Assembly: GCA_015064805.1 (NCBI GenBank) | Contig: SVRN01000004.1 | Coordinates: 1 to 64,000, forward strand | Length of the DNA stretch: 64,000 bases | DNA from: Oscillospiraceae bacterium | Lineage (GTDB): Bacteria; Bacillota; Clostridia; Oscillospirales; CAG-272 | Reading direction: 5' to 3' | In this document: positions 1 through 8,502 of the stretch, piece after piece | Layout: each line of letters begins with the position of its first letter | How positions within the stretch are numbered: position 1 is the stretch's first letter | Program-made: the position numbers and the translations under genes | Notes under the pieces: generated by a model | Seen by the model: only the letters and a program-made list of their open reading frames with translations | Databases searched by the model: none | What the model was told of the DNA's origin: nothing

Positions 1-157
1 TGCCGACGTTGGTCATGTCGTCGGGCGAGAGCCCCTTGTGCAGTTGGGGAAAGATCTGTCCCGCGCGGTATTTGGGCTCGCCAAGCGACACGAGCAGCTC
101 GGACAGCTCGTCGGGGAGAAGCGAGAGTAATTCCACTTTAGTTTGTGTTGATTCCAT
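1..157 (-). CDS. rlmN: 23S rRNA (adenine-2503-C2)-methyltransferase RlmN, N-terminal fragment
   Basis: Partial: only the first 52 codons lie in the window, and the gene runs off the left edge. The translation begins MESTQTKVELLSLL and continues with a GEPKYRAGQIFPQLHKG segment and DDMTNVG. This matches the N-terminal accessory domain of RlmN, the radical-SAM enzyme that methylates A2503 of 23S rRNA and A37 of some tRNAs. The radical-SAM CxxxCxxC motif would lie beyond the window. It starts 5 bp after the rsmB stop, so it is the next gene of the same operon. Position after rsmB is a common Firmicutes arrangement and supports the call. Confidence 0.88.
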   Translation of the reverse strand, partial: MESTQTKVELLSLLPDELSELLVSLGEPKYRAGQIFPQLHKGLSPDDMTNVG

Positions 158-162
158 GTGAT

Positions 163-1476
163 TCATTCCTTTATAAACTTTGCCACGAAAAAGCCGTCGG
201 TGCCGTGCTCGTCGGGGGAGAGGGTCAGCATGCCGTTCTCGCTTGCCAGATCGCCCACGGTAAAGTCGCACCGCGCAAATTCAGTATGCCGCGCGAGGAA
301 GCGAGCGACGTTGTCCTCGTTTTCCTCGGGGAAGATCGTGCAGGTCGAGTAGACCAGCATACCACCCGACTTGACGTAGCGGCAGGCGTTTTCAAGAATG
401 GCGAGCTGAATGTCGGGCAGAGGAGTAAGCTCGGACAGATCCTTGTAGCGGATCTCGGGCTTTTTGGCAAGCACGCCGAAGCCCGAGCAGGGAACGTCGC
501 ACAGCACGCGGTCGGCACAGCCCTCTAAAGAGGGATCAAACGCGCGACCGTCGCGCGCGGCGACGGATATGTTGGTAAGGCCCAGTCGTGCCGCCCCTTT
601 TTCAATCAGCGACAGCTTATTTGCGTGAAGATCGTAGGCGGTCAGCGAGCCTTGATTGTTCATATTGATGGCCATACCGAAGCTCTTGGAGCCGGGGCAG
701 GCGCAGACGTCCAGCACCCGCATACCCTCGCGGGCGTCAACGGCCTCGACGCAGATCTGACTTGCCTCGTCCTGGACGAAAAAGTCACCCGTGTCAAAGC
801 CGGGAAGGGCGGTCGGGTTGCCGCCGTCAAGGCGCAACGCGTGCGGCGCGTGAAGCGCGGGAGATACAGACGCACCTGCGGCCGTCAGGCGAGCAGATAA
901 CTCGTCAACGCTTGTGCGGCAGGTGTTGACTCGGATGGTCAGGGGCGGCGTGCGATCGATGGCGGCCAGCACGCGCTCGGCGCGCTCAAGACCGTAGATG
1001 CCGACAAAACGCTCGCAAAGCGCCTGCGGGAAGGAATAGGCAACCGACAAATAGCGAAGCGGCTCGCGCTCACGGTCGGGCAGAGGAATTTGCTCGCTCT
1101 CGCGGGTGTAGCGGCGCAACAGCGCGTTGACAAAGCCGCGCGAGCGCTTGGGGGCGAGCGAAACCGTCTCGTTGAGTGCCGCGTGAGCGGGGATGCGATC
1201 CATGAAGCGAAGCTGATACAGCCCCATGCGCAAAAGCACGCGCACCTCGTCGTCCAGCTTGTCGGCGGGGCGGTCGGACAGCTGACCGATCAGATAATCC
1301 AGCGTCAGCTTTTTCTCCAGCACGCCGTAGACGAGCGCAGTCAAAAGCCCTCGGTCGGCGTCGCTCAGCTTGTTCCGACGGATGGCGGTGTCCAGTATTA
1401 GGTTGGAATACAGATTGTCGTGCTCACAGCGGAGCAGAAGTGACAGCGCCAGTGCGCGGGGGGATGGTTGGTTCAT
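163..1476 (-). CDS. rsmB: 16S rRNA (cytosine-967-C5)-methyltransferase RsmB
   Basis: 437 aa, a normal length. The N-terminal ~130 residues are the NusB-like RNA-binding domain (LTALVYGVLEKKLTLDYLI, HAALNETVSLA, FVNALLRRY). The C-terminal half is a SAM-dependent m5C methyltransferase: SAM-binding VLDVCACPGSKSFGMA, then DVPCSGFGV and YSTCT, which carry the two cysteines typical of the family. It should methylate C967 of 16S rRNA. I chose the ATG at 1476 rather than the upstream in-frame ATG at 1500 because GGAG lies 8-9 bases before it. It follows the zinc peptidase gene almost without a gap and precedes rlmN. Confidence 0.93.
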   Translation of the reverse strand: MNQPSPRALALSLLLRCEHDNLYSNLILDTAIRRNKLSDADRGLLTALVYGVLEKKLTLDYLIGQLSDRPADKLDDEVRVLLRMGLYQLRFMDRIPAHAALNETVSLAPKRSRGFVNALLRRYTRESEQIPLPDREREPLRYLSVAYSFPQALCERFVGIYGLERAERVLAAIDRTPPLTIRVNTCRTSVDELSARLTAAGASVSPALHAPHALRLDGGNPTALPGFDTGDFFVQDEASQICVEAVDAREGMRVLDVCACPGSKSFGMAINMNNQGSLTAYDLHANKLSLIEKGAARLGLTNISVAARDGRAFDPSLEGCADRVLCDVPCSGFGVLAKKPEIRYKDLSELTPLPDIQLAILENACRYVKSGGMLVYSTCTIFPEENEDNVARFLARHTEFARCDFTVGDLASENGMLTLSPDEHGTDGFFVAKFIKE

Positions 1477-1496
1477 GTGGTCGTTCTCCGTTCGGA

Positions 1497-2198
1497 TCAT
1501 CTACGGTCTCTGTTGTTAGAAAAAATCAGCAAAAGACGCAACAGCGTCAAAAGCGAGGTGGCAAGGGCGGCGACGTAGGTCATGGCGGCGGCACGCAACA
1601 CGCGGCGCGAGCCGTCCATTTCAGCGTCGGACATATAGCCCCAGCCTTCGATTGCCTTCATCGCGCGGCGGCTGGCGTTGAATTCAACGGGCAACGTGAT
1701 CAGTTGGAACAGCGTCACGGCGGCGTAAGCCAGAATGCCGACGGTCATGAGCGCGTCGCTGGCGAGAAACAGGCCGAAGATAAACAGCGGCATGGCGGCC
1801 GCAGAGCCGATGCGGCAGACGGGAATGATGGCGTTGCGCAGCTTGAGCGCTCCGTAGGCGGTGGCGTGCTGAACGGCGTGGCCAGCCTCGTGAGCGGCGA
1901 TGCCGACGGCGGCAACGCTTGCGCCGTGATAAACACCCTCGGACAGACGGATCACGCCTGCGCGGGGGTCGTAGTGGTCGGTCATCTGGCCGCGGATGGC
2001 CTCGATGCGGATATGATGCAGGCCGTTTTGATTGAGAATACGACGGGCGGCATCGGCACCCGTCATGCCGTAGGCGTTACGAACGGCGGAATATTTGCGA
2101 TAGGCGGACTGGACGGACGTCTGTGCCCAGATGGTGAAGATGAGGGCAGGGAGGACGATGAGAAGGGACCAGTCACCGTAAAAGTAACCGAAGAACAT
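1497..2198 (-). CDS. YugP-family membrane zinc metallopeptidase
   Basis: 233 aa. Start MFFGYFYGDW is chosen for the AAAGGAG sequence just upstream; an in-frame extension to 2342 runs into the repeat element and is not coding. Features: an N-terminal membrane segment (LLIVLPALIFTIWA), a YGMTGADAARRIL helix, the zinc-binding HEAGH motif (HExxH type) near residue 120, and two further membrane segments. It belongs to the YugP/DUF2268-like neutral zinc metallopeptidase group, whose substrates are unknown. It sits between fmt and rsmB, a usual place in Clostridia, but is separated from fmt by a 560-bp repeat element. Confidence 0.85.
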   Translation of the reverse strand: MFFGYFYGDWSLLIVLPALIFTIWAQTSVQSAYRKYSAVRNAYGMTGADAARRILNQNGLHHIRIEAIRGQMTDHYDPRAGVIRLSEGVYHGASVAAVGIAAHEAGHAVQHATAYGALKLRNAIIPVCRIGSAAAMPLFIFGLFLASDALMTVGILAYAAVTLFQLITLPVEFNASRRAMKAIEGWGYMSDAEMDGSRRVLRAAAMTYVAALATSLLTLLRLLLIFSNNRDRR

Positions 2199-2224
2199 AG
2201 GACTCCTTTCGGGATGGTTGAGTT

Positions 2225-2790
2225 TAGCGGAAGTTTTTACAACTTCTTCTAACCACGCGCACACAGCGTTGCGCGTGCGCTGTACGGCGTGGACGTTCAT
2301 TCTTTCTCGTCCGAGAAAGAACGAACCAAGAAAGAGGACCAAGGGGTGCCCCCTTGGGACCCCGCAACGCGAAAAGGTCGCGACGCTGTCGCTTTGCTCA
2401 TCTTTTCGCGAAGGGATAGATATTCAGCTTTTGCGTTGTCGTTTTCAATAAAAACGACAACACGGAAGTTACACGCACGCCGCAAAAGCAAAAGCTTTTG
2501 CCATCTGCGACGCGCCTTGTGATAGATGAAGTTTTCAGCAAAACGGAAAGCAAACGCTTTTGCTTTCTCTGCCTGCCGCGCGTGGTGGCAAGGCGGCGAG
2601 CGATGCGCGAAAACGAGAGATGTCTTTCTCGTCTTGATTTTTGTAGCGCGGCAATGCCGGGGAGGTCCCGGAGGGAACGTCCGGGCTGATTTTCTTTCGC
2701 CATTTCTTTGTTCAGCGACAAAAAAATGGCATAAGAGCTAACTGCGAGCGCGCGAAGCAGGGCGAGCCTGTAGGAGAAGTAGCTAAAAGG
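2225..2790. repeat. Modular palindromic intergenic element, copy 1
   Basis: The gap between fmt and the zinc peptidase gene is filled by a non-coding element shared with six other sites in the window. In order: an end motif rich in GCGC; hairpin 1 (TTCTTTCTCG 2300-2309 / CGAGAAAGAA 2312-2321); hairpin 2 (CCAAGGGG/CCCCTTGG); an outer CGCGAAAAG...CTTTTCGCG stem; the motif TTCAGCTTTTGCGT; hairpin 4 (GTTGTCGTTTT 2435-2445 / AAAACGACAAC 2451-2461); a central block; then reversed modules ending in CCATTTCTTTG...AAAAATGG and a GCGCG end. All reading frames are interrupted. This is the only copy between two genes of one operon. Confidence 0.8.
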
Positions 2791-3732
2791 TTAGCTTAAC
2801 AAATCTCCCACACTAATCTTTCTGCCTCGAATAAAATCCGCCGCCTCCATGCGTCCCTTGCCCTCGGGCAACACACGCAGAATGTCAAGCGCAGAATTTT
2901 CTCCGCATGCAACCGTGATCACACCGCCCTCGAGCGAGAGCACCGTGCCAACCGTTGCGTCAGTAGGACAAACAACGCTCGATTTGCGAGAGGCCAGAAC
3001 CTTGAGCAACTTGCCGTCGGGTGTGTGGGTAAATGCCAGAGGAATAGGAGAAAGTCCGCGAATGCGGTCGTGAAGAACCTTGGCGGGCAGAGAAAAATCA
3101 AGCAGACAATCCTCTTTTTCTATTTTGGCCGCGTAGGTGGCAAGTGATGCATCCTGTTTTTGGGCAACCAGCGTGCCCTCCTTCAGCGCGGCGATGGTGC
3201 GAAGCAACGTCTGTGCGCCCACCGCACCCAGACGGTCGTGCATATCCTCAAAATTGTCGTCCTCACCGATCTCGACCTCGTCCTTGAGTAGCATATCGCC
3301 CGTGTCAAGACCGACGTCCATGTACATGGTCGTGATGCCCGTGGTCGTGCAACCGTCCATGATGGCGCGCTGCATGGGCGCCGCGCCGCGATAAGCGGGC
3401 AGGAGCGATCCGTGTACGTTGATACAGCCGTATTTTGGGTAGTCAAGCACGTTTTTGGGCAGAATTTTGCCGAACGCCACGACCACGATCAGCTCGGGAT
3501 CAATCTCGCTCAGAAGCGCGGCAAATTCCTCGCCCTTGAGCGTCGCGGGCTGGTAGACGGGAATGCCTTGCTCCGTCGCATACACCTTGACGGGCGGCGG
3601 CGTGAGGGTATATCCTCTGCCGCGCGGCTTGTCGGGCTGGGTGATCACGCCCACGACGTCCTCGCCCGACTCGACCAGAGCCTTGAGCGAAAACAGAGCG
3701 AAATCGGGCGTGCCCATGAACAGAATTCTCAT
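2791..3732 (-). CDS. fmt: Methionyl-tRNA formyltransferase
   Basis: 313 aa, full length. It formylates Met-tRNA(fMet) with 10-formyl-THF for initiation. N-terminal formyltransferase domain: RILFMGTPDFA start, QPDKPRGRG, then the catalytic Asn/His region YGCINVHGSLLPAYRGAAP and the catalytic Asp in MDVGLDTGDML. The C-terminal OB-like tRNA-binding domain includes RIRGLSPIPLAF. The start codon overlaps the def stop (ATGA), indicating translational coupling. It is the last gene before repeat copy 1. Confidence 0.95.
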   Translation of the reverse strand: MRILFMGTPDFALFSLKALVESGEDVVGVITQPDKPRGRGYTLTPPPVKVYATEQGIPVYQPATLKGEEFAALLSEIDPELIVVVAFGKILPKNVLDYPKYGCINVHGSLLPAYRGAAPMQRAIMDGCTTTGITTMYMDVGLDTGDMLLKDEVEIGEDDNFEDMHDRLGAVGAQTLLRTIAALKEGTLVAQKQDASLATYAAKIEKEDCLLDFSLPAKVLHDRIRGLSPIPLAFTHTPDGKLLKVLASRKSSVVCPTDATVGTVLSLEGGVITVACGENSALDILRVLPEGKGRMEAADFIRGRKISVGDLLS

Positions 3733-4190
3733 TCGTCGTCCTCCAGCATGTACTCGGCGCTGTCGATGAACAGCTTGCCGTCCAGATGCTCCAGCTCGTG
3801 GCAGAAGGCGCGGGCGAGCAGATCGGAGCCGTTCATTTCAAACTCCTTGCCGTGGCGGTCGGTCGCGCGGACGGTCACGTACTTGGGGCGCTTGACCATG
3901 CCGAATTGACCGGGCAGGGAAAGACAGCCCTCCGAGCCCTCCTGCTCGCCTGCCGTGGCGATGATCTTGGGGTTGATCAGCTCGATCAGCTGGCCCGGCT
4001 CGGTCTCAATGACGACGATGCGGCGCAGAATGCCCACCTGAGGCGCGGCAAGACCGACACCGTCGGCAGCACGCATAGTCTCGGCCATGTCGTCCAGCAG
4101 CGTCAGCACGTTGGGGGTAATTTTATCCACGGGACGGCAAACGCGGCGAAGCGTCTCGTCCCCGTATTGTACGATCTTTCTTTTAGCCAT
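3729..4190 (-). CDS. def: Peptide deformylase
   Basis: 153 aa. Removes the N-formyl group from nascent proteins, working together with the adjacent fmt. All three family motifs are present: GVGLAAPQVG, EGCLSLPG (metal-binding Cys) and HELEHLDG (HExxH metal ligands and catalytic Glu). The 3' end overlaps fmt by 4 bp, and it follows priA by 27 bp with a good Shine-Dalgarno sequence. This is the usual priA-def-fmt order of Firmicutes. Confidence 0.95.
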   Translation of the reverse strand: MAKRKIVQYGDETLRRVCRPVDKITPNVLTLLDDMAETMRAADGVGLAAPQVGILRRIVVIETEPGQLIELINPKIIATAGEQEGSEGCLSLPGQFGMVKRPKYVTVRATDRHGKEFEMNGSDLLARAFCHELEHLDGKLFIDSAEYMLEDDE

Positions 4191-4217
4191 GATATATCTT
4201 CCTTTCGGTTATACGTT

Positions 4218-6704
4218 TCAGAGTGTAGAGGGATTGAAATCGACGGACAAAACGGCACCCGACGAGCCGCCCGTGCCAAAGGTCGTCAAGAGCGAGGCGA
4301 ACATGGCTCGGCTGCGCTTGTTCAGGCGGCACTTGACCACCATGCGCATGCGGAATTTGTTGTCCACGCGATAGACGGGGGCTTCAAACGGCCCGAAAAT
4401 AACCGTCTGTACGTCTGAAAACTCGCCCTTGATCAGCTTGTTCGTCTCCTCGTACAGTCGCCGTGCGGCCAGCATGAGCGCCTTTTCGTCCTCGCAGGAG
4501 AGTGAGAGCAGGGCAATGTCGCAAAACGGCGGGAACACGAGCAGGCGGCGCAGCTTGATCTCGCGGGCGTAAAAGCTTTCGTAGTCCTGCGCGCAGGCCA
4601 GACGAATAACGTCGTTGTCGGGATTGGAGGTCTGGATGATGGCGCGACCGGGGGTGTTGCCCCGTCCTGCGCGGCCAATGACCTGTGTCAGCTGGGCAAA
4701 GGTGCGCTCGCTGGCGCGGTAGTCGTCCAGATACAGCGAGGCGTCGGCCGACAGCACGCCCACCAGCGTCACGTCGGGGAAGTCGTGCCCCTTGGTGACC
4801 ATCTGGGTGCCGAGCAGAACGTCGGCCTTATGGGCGCGGAATTCGCCCAGCATTCGGTCGTAAGAGTATTTGGAGGTCGTCGTGTCGGTGTCCATGCGAA
4901 GCACGCGAGCCGAGGGAAACAGCTCACTCAGCTCCTGCTCAACGCGCTGGGTGCCGTAGCCGCCCCGCGCCAGATGCTCCGAGTTACATTCGGGACATAC
5001 CTTGGGCAGCGGCTTGCGTCCGCCGCAGAAATGGCAGACCAGCTCGCCCTCGGTGTAGCTGCCGCGGCGGGTATGGTAGGTCATCGCCACGCTGCAACGC
5101 TCACACGCAACGGCCTGTCCGCAGGAGCGGCAGGAGACGAAGCGGTGGTAACCGCGTCGGTTGAGAAACAGAATGGACTGCTTGTCGACTTCCAGATTTT
5201 TCGCGATCTCACCGCAAAGAAGCGTACCCAGCGGTGAGGCGTTGCCCGATTGCCCCTCGCGGCGCATGTCGGACAAAATGACCTCGGGCAATACGGCGCG
5301 GCCGTAGCGGTGGGTCAGCTTGATCAGTGTATATTTACCCTCAACCGCCTTGTGATAGCTCTCGAGCGAGGGCGTCGCCGAGGCCAGAAGCATAAGCGCA
5401 CCTGCCGCCGCACAGCGGTAGCGGGCAACGTCATGCGCGCGGTATTTGGGGCTCATGTCGGATTTGTAGGTGTGCTCCTGCTCCTCGTCGATGATGATGG
5501 CGCCGAGATTTTTGACGGGGGCAAACACGGCCGAGCGCGTGCCGACCACGACGGTGGCAAGTCCCTTGCGGATGCGCTCGTAGGCGTCGTAGCGCTCGCC
5601 TGCCGACAGTCCCGAGTGAATGACCGCCACGCACTCGCCGAAGCGGGCGCAGAAAATGGCGATGGACTGGGGCGTCAGCGCGATTTCGGGCAAAAGCACG
5701 ATGGCGCTCTTACCGCTACCCAGCAGATGCGAGATGAGCGAGAGCATGACCGAGGTCTTGCCGCTACCCGTGACACCGTGAAGCAACGCCGCGTGGGGCT
5801 CGCCGCTGTCGACAAAATCACACAGCGTCAAATAGGCTTGGCGTTGCTCGTCGTTGAGTTGAATGGGCGGCAGGTCGGCGACCTGCTCCGTCTGATAGGG
5901 AAGGCGTTCGTTTTGTCTTTTGTATTCGGCGATATAGCCCTTGGTCGTCATGGTCGAGAGCACCGACTGGGTGCAATTCGCGGCGGCGCACAGCTCCTTG
6001 TCGCTGATGGGATCGTCGCTTTCCAACAGCAAGCGAAGCACCGAACGGTGTTTTTCGGAGCGCAGGGGCAAATCGCTCGTGCCGTCCAAAAGCGCGCGTG
6101 CCTGTTCGTCCGAAATGGCTAATTTGCGGCAGGTGGTGTAGCTTGCCGCGTCCACGTCGTGGTAGACGGCGTCGCGCACAACGATGCGGCGTTCACGCAA
6201 GCGGCGCAACGACTCGTCCACCGTCGTACCGAACTTGCGGCGCAGCTGTGCCGTGGTGATGCTGCCCGCCGCGCGGATACAAGTGGCTAACTGCTCGTCC
6301 TCGGGATGGGATACGTCCGTCACGGCGCAATCACTCCCGGGCGCGGGCAAATAGACCTCGGTCATGCGGGTGAGCACCGAGGCGGGGATCATGGCGCGCA
6401 CCGCGTCACCGATGGTGCACAACGTTTGCTCTTTCATGAAGAAGGCCAACCCCATCATCTGCTCGGAAAGTGCGATGCGGTCAGTCGAGACAGCCAGCAC
6501 GGGCTTGTGCTTGGGAAAAGGAGACTCCTCCTTGACCGTGGCGACCAGCGCCAGATGCTTGCGATTGCCGTTGCCAAAGGGCACGGTGACAAAAGAACCG
6601 CGATGCACCACGTCACACAGCGATCGTGGGATGAGGTAGTCGTACTCGCGGTCAATGGCGTAGGGTGCATCCAAAAGATAAACACCCGCGTACGATGGCG
6701 TCAT
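4218..6704 (-). CDS. priA: Primosomal protein N' (replication restart helicase PriA)
   Basis: 828 aa, somewhat longer than many homologues. It reloads the replisome at collapsed forks by 3'-5' helicase action. The N-terminal 3'BD domain (YAIDREYDYLIP, GSFVTVPFG) is followed by a winged-helix region, then helicase motifs: Walker A GVTGSGKTS, DEEQEH box, LLASATPSLES, and GRAGRG in the C-terminal lobe. Between them is the zinc-binding insertion CRSCGQAVACERCS and CHFCGG...CPEC with four Cys pairs. The start is preceded by AAAGGAGGTTGAGGT. It lies between rpoZ and def in the same operon. Confidence 0.95.
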   Translation of the reverse strand: MTPSYAGVYLLDAPYAIDREYDYLIPRSLCDVVHRGSFVTVPFGNGNRKHLALVATVKEESPFPKHKPVLAVSTDRIALSEQMMGLAFFMKEQTLCTIGDAVRAMIPASVLTRMTEVYLPAPGSDCAVTDVSHPEDEQLATCIRAAGSITTAQLRRKFGTTVDESLRRLRERRIVVRDAVYHDVDAASYTTCRKLAISDEQARALLDGTSDLPLRSEKHRSVLRLLLESDDPISDKELCAAANCTQSVLSTMTTKGYIAEYKRQNERLPYQTEQVADLPPIQLNDEQRQAYLTLCDFVDSGEPHAALLHGVTGSGKTSVMLSLISHLLGSGKSAIVLLPEIALTPQSIAIFCARFGECVAVIHSGLSAGERYDAYERIRKGLATVVVGTRSAVFAPVKNLGAIIIDEEQEHTYKSDMSPKYRAHDVARYRCAAAGALMLLASATPSLESYHKAVEGKYTLIKLTHRYGRAVLPEVILSDMRREGQSGNASPLGTLLCGEIAKNLEVDKQSILFLNRRGYHRFVSCRSCGQAVACERCSVAMTYHTRRGSYTEGELVCHFCGGRKPLPKVCPECNSEHLARGGYGTQRVEQELSELFPSARVLRMDTDTTTSKYSYDRMLGEFRAHKADVLLGTQMVTKGHDFPDVTLVGVLSADASLYLDDYRASERTFAQLTQVIGRAGRGNTPGRAIIQTSNPDNDVIRLACAQDYESFYAREIKLRRLLVFPPFCDIALLSLSCEDEKALMLAARRLYEETNKLIKGEFSDVQTVIFGPFEAPVYRVDNKFRMRMVVKCRLNKRSRAMFASLLTTFGTGGSSGAVLSVDFNPSTL

Positions 6705-6785
6705 ACCTCAACCTCCTTTCGGTCGTGTGGACAGGTCACGCGGCTCTCTTGATTCCCGAGGAGCGGGAAGGGATGATTGCGCATT

Positions 6786-7103
6786 TTATTCCTGCTCGAC
6801 GGGTTCGTCAGCGGCGGCGACTTCCTCGACCTCGTCCTCCGATGCGCCGTGGTGAATGGTAAAGTCACCCGAGTGGATGTGCGTGATGGCGACCTTGACG
6901 GCCTTCTCATCTCTGTATTCCTTATCGATCATATTAGACAGATTCTTATCGCCGTCCTTGGTGCCGGCAACGGCCTTTTCAGCCGCTTCTCTCTGGCGGA
7001 CGTATTCGTCCGTGACCATACGGGCACACTTGGCGGTAGCGATGACAAGCTCATAGCGGTTGAACTGACCGCCGGTCAACTGATGAATGGTAGGGTAAAG
7101 CAT
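6786..7103 (-). CDS. rpoZ: DNA-directed RNA polymerase omega subunit
   Basis: 105 aa. A small RNA polymerase assembly subunit. Recognised by NRYELVIATAKCARMV, the omega helix signature, and by its position immediately after gmk and before priA. The C-terminal third is an acidic tail (EDEVEEVAAADEPVEQE), and residues ~45-85 form an insertion relative to short omegas. The RBS GAGAGAGG precedes the ATG. Confidence 0.88.
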   Translation of the reverse strand: MLYPTIHQLTGGQFNRYELVIATAKCARMVTDEYVRQREAAEKAVAGTKDGDKNLSNMIDKEYRDEKAVKVAITHIHSGDFTIHHGASEDEVEEVAAADEPVEQE

Positions 7104-7145
7104 GATAAATCCTCTCTCTCGTAGTTATATGTAAAAGATATGTAG

Positions 7146-7763
7146 TCAATCGTTTTGCTTGCGGAAATAATCGGACGCGGCTGTCGGCGAGCGCTTGGTT
7201 GCGTGGCACTCGGCGCGTACGATGGTCTGGATCTCGCGGGCACACTCGACCGCGCCGCCGTCGTGGTTGTAGACGACGTAATCGTAGTCGGGCAGTCGGC
7301 GAACCTCAAATTTGGTCTGCTCAAGACGGGCGAGGATCTTTTCCTCGGTTTCGGTGGCGCGACCGCGCAACCGTTGCTCCTGCACCTCATAGGAGGGGGG
7401 CAACAGCATGATAAGAACGGCTTCGGGATAGCGACGCTTGACCTGCATGGCTCCGTCGACCTCGATCTCCAGAATCAGATGCTTGCCGCTGTCCAAAACC
7501 TCCTCGGCCTCCTTGCGGGGGGTGCCGTAGTAGTTGCCGCAGTATTGGGTATATTCCAGCATACCGCCTTCGTCAAGGCGTGCACGGAACTCGTCCTCGG
7601 TGATGAAATGATAGTTCACACCGTCCACCTCGCCGGGGCGGGGGGCACGTGTGGTGGCGGAGACGGAGTAGACGAACTCGCCCGTTTTCAGCAATTCAGC
7701 GTTGACCGTTCCCTTGCCCGAGCCGGCGGGGCCGGAAACGACGACCATAAGACCTCTGTTCAT
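7146..7763 (-). CDS. gmk: Guanylate kinase
   Basis: 205 aa. Phosphorylates GMP to GDP with ATP. The P-loop reads SGPAGSGKGT rather than the common SGPSGVGKST. GMP-binding motifs SATTRAPRPGEVDGVNYHF and the lid region EVQEQRLRGRATETEEKILARL are intact. The start lies 2 bp after the remA stop, preceded by GAGGAAGCG. The remA-gmk-rpoZ order is a standard Firmicutes arrangement. Confidence 0.95.
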   Translation of the reverse strand: MNRGLMVVVSGPAGSGKGTVNAELLKTGEFVYSVSATTRAPRPGEVDGVNYHFITEDEFRARLDEGGMLEYTQYCGNYYGTPRKEAEEVLDSGKHLILEIEVDGAMQVKRRYPEAVLIMLLPPSYEVQEQRLRGRATETEEKILARLEQTKFEVRRLPDYDYVVYNHDGGAVECAREIQTIVRAECHATKRSPTAASDYFRKQND

Positions 7764-7765
7764 CG

Positions 7766-8044
7766 TTACGCTTCCTCCTCGTCCAATTCGTCGTCCGCGC
7801 TGTCGTTGCTCTCGCCGTCCAGACGGTTGGCGATGGTCTCTGTCTGGATGGCCGACAGAATGACGTGCTCGGAGTCGGTGATGATGACCGCGCGGGCGCG
7901 GCGACCACAGGTCACGTCGATGGCGCGACCATCGTCCTTGGCGCTCTGGATCAATCTCTTGATGGGGGCGCTATCGGGGCTGGCCAGCGCGACGACACGG
8001 TCGACGGCGACCATATTGCCAAAACCAATGTTAATAAATTTCAT
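7766..8044 (-). CDS. remA: RemA/DUF370 family regulatory protein
   Basis: 92 aa. RemA is a small DNA-binding regulator of extracellular-matrix genes in Bacillus; in Clostridia its target is unknown. Family features are [28 protein letters not shown], then [25 protein letters not shown]. The last ~20 residues are an acidic tail ([12 protein letters not shown]) beyond the usual domain. It is directly upstream of gmk, the conserved location. Confidence 0.88.
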   Translation of the reverse strand: MKFINIGFGNMVAVDRVVALASPDSAPIKRLIQSAKDDGRAIDVTCGRRARAVIITDSEHVILSAIQTETIANRLDGESNDSADDELDEEEA

Positions 8045-8055
8045 GGGGAACCTCG

Positions 8056-8478
8056 CTATTTTGCTGTGTAATCGGAAATTAGAGCATTGAATTGCTCTTT
8101 ATCAAAAATGAAATATCCATAGCTGTTATCGCCTGAACGGTGAAAGCATTGCGCGTTGCGATATAGCAAATCATAATCGCCATTCAAATATTCAATCCGA
8201 ATAACAACGTACTCGGTATACATTCGTCCCGGGTCACCCCAATTTACGTTGTGATCCAAGTCGTTGAGGCGTTCAACGAAATCTGTGGTGTCTGCTATGT
8301 CGGAAAGGACGGTATATTCGTAACGGTATTCTCCTTCAACATACGTGTCAAGCCGAACGATTTGAACAGACTTCACATCGTCTATTTCGCAGACATACTC
8401 TTGGGGACCAAAGAAACCACAACTGCAACATAAGAGCACAGCAATCAAGATACAAAGTAACATCTTGGTTTGTTTCAT
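8056..8478 (-). CDS. Small predicted lipoprotein of unknown function
   Basis: 140 aa. An N-terminal hydrophobic signal ([18 protein letters not shown]) ends in a lipobox-like CCSCG, so it is likely lipid-anchored outside the membrane. The rest is a hydrophilic domain ([36 protein letters not shown]) that I do not recognise. It lies between yicC and remA, which are normally adjacent, and is visibly more AT-rich than both neighbours, suggesting later insertion into the operon. The RBS before the start is AAGGAGAC. Confidence 0.7.
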   Translation of the reverse strand: MKQTKMLLCILIAVLLCCSCGFFGPQEYVCEIDDVKSVQIVRLDTYVEGEYRYEYTVLSDIADTTDFVERLNDLDHNVNWGDPGRMYTEYVVIRIEYLNGDYDLLYRNAQCFHRSGDNSYGYFIFDKEQFNALISDYTAK

Positions 8479-8502
8479 AACAGTCTCCTTCGATATTCTT
8501 TT

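Noticed and set aside
2218..2741. Several 60-107 aa reading frames inside the repeat copies (also at 11288, 18605, 34587, 39237, 42855)
   Set aside because: They lack ribosome binding sites, differ in frame between copies, and the sequence changes preserve stem pairing instead of amino acids. They are by-products of the repeat.
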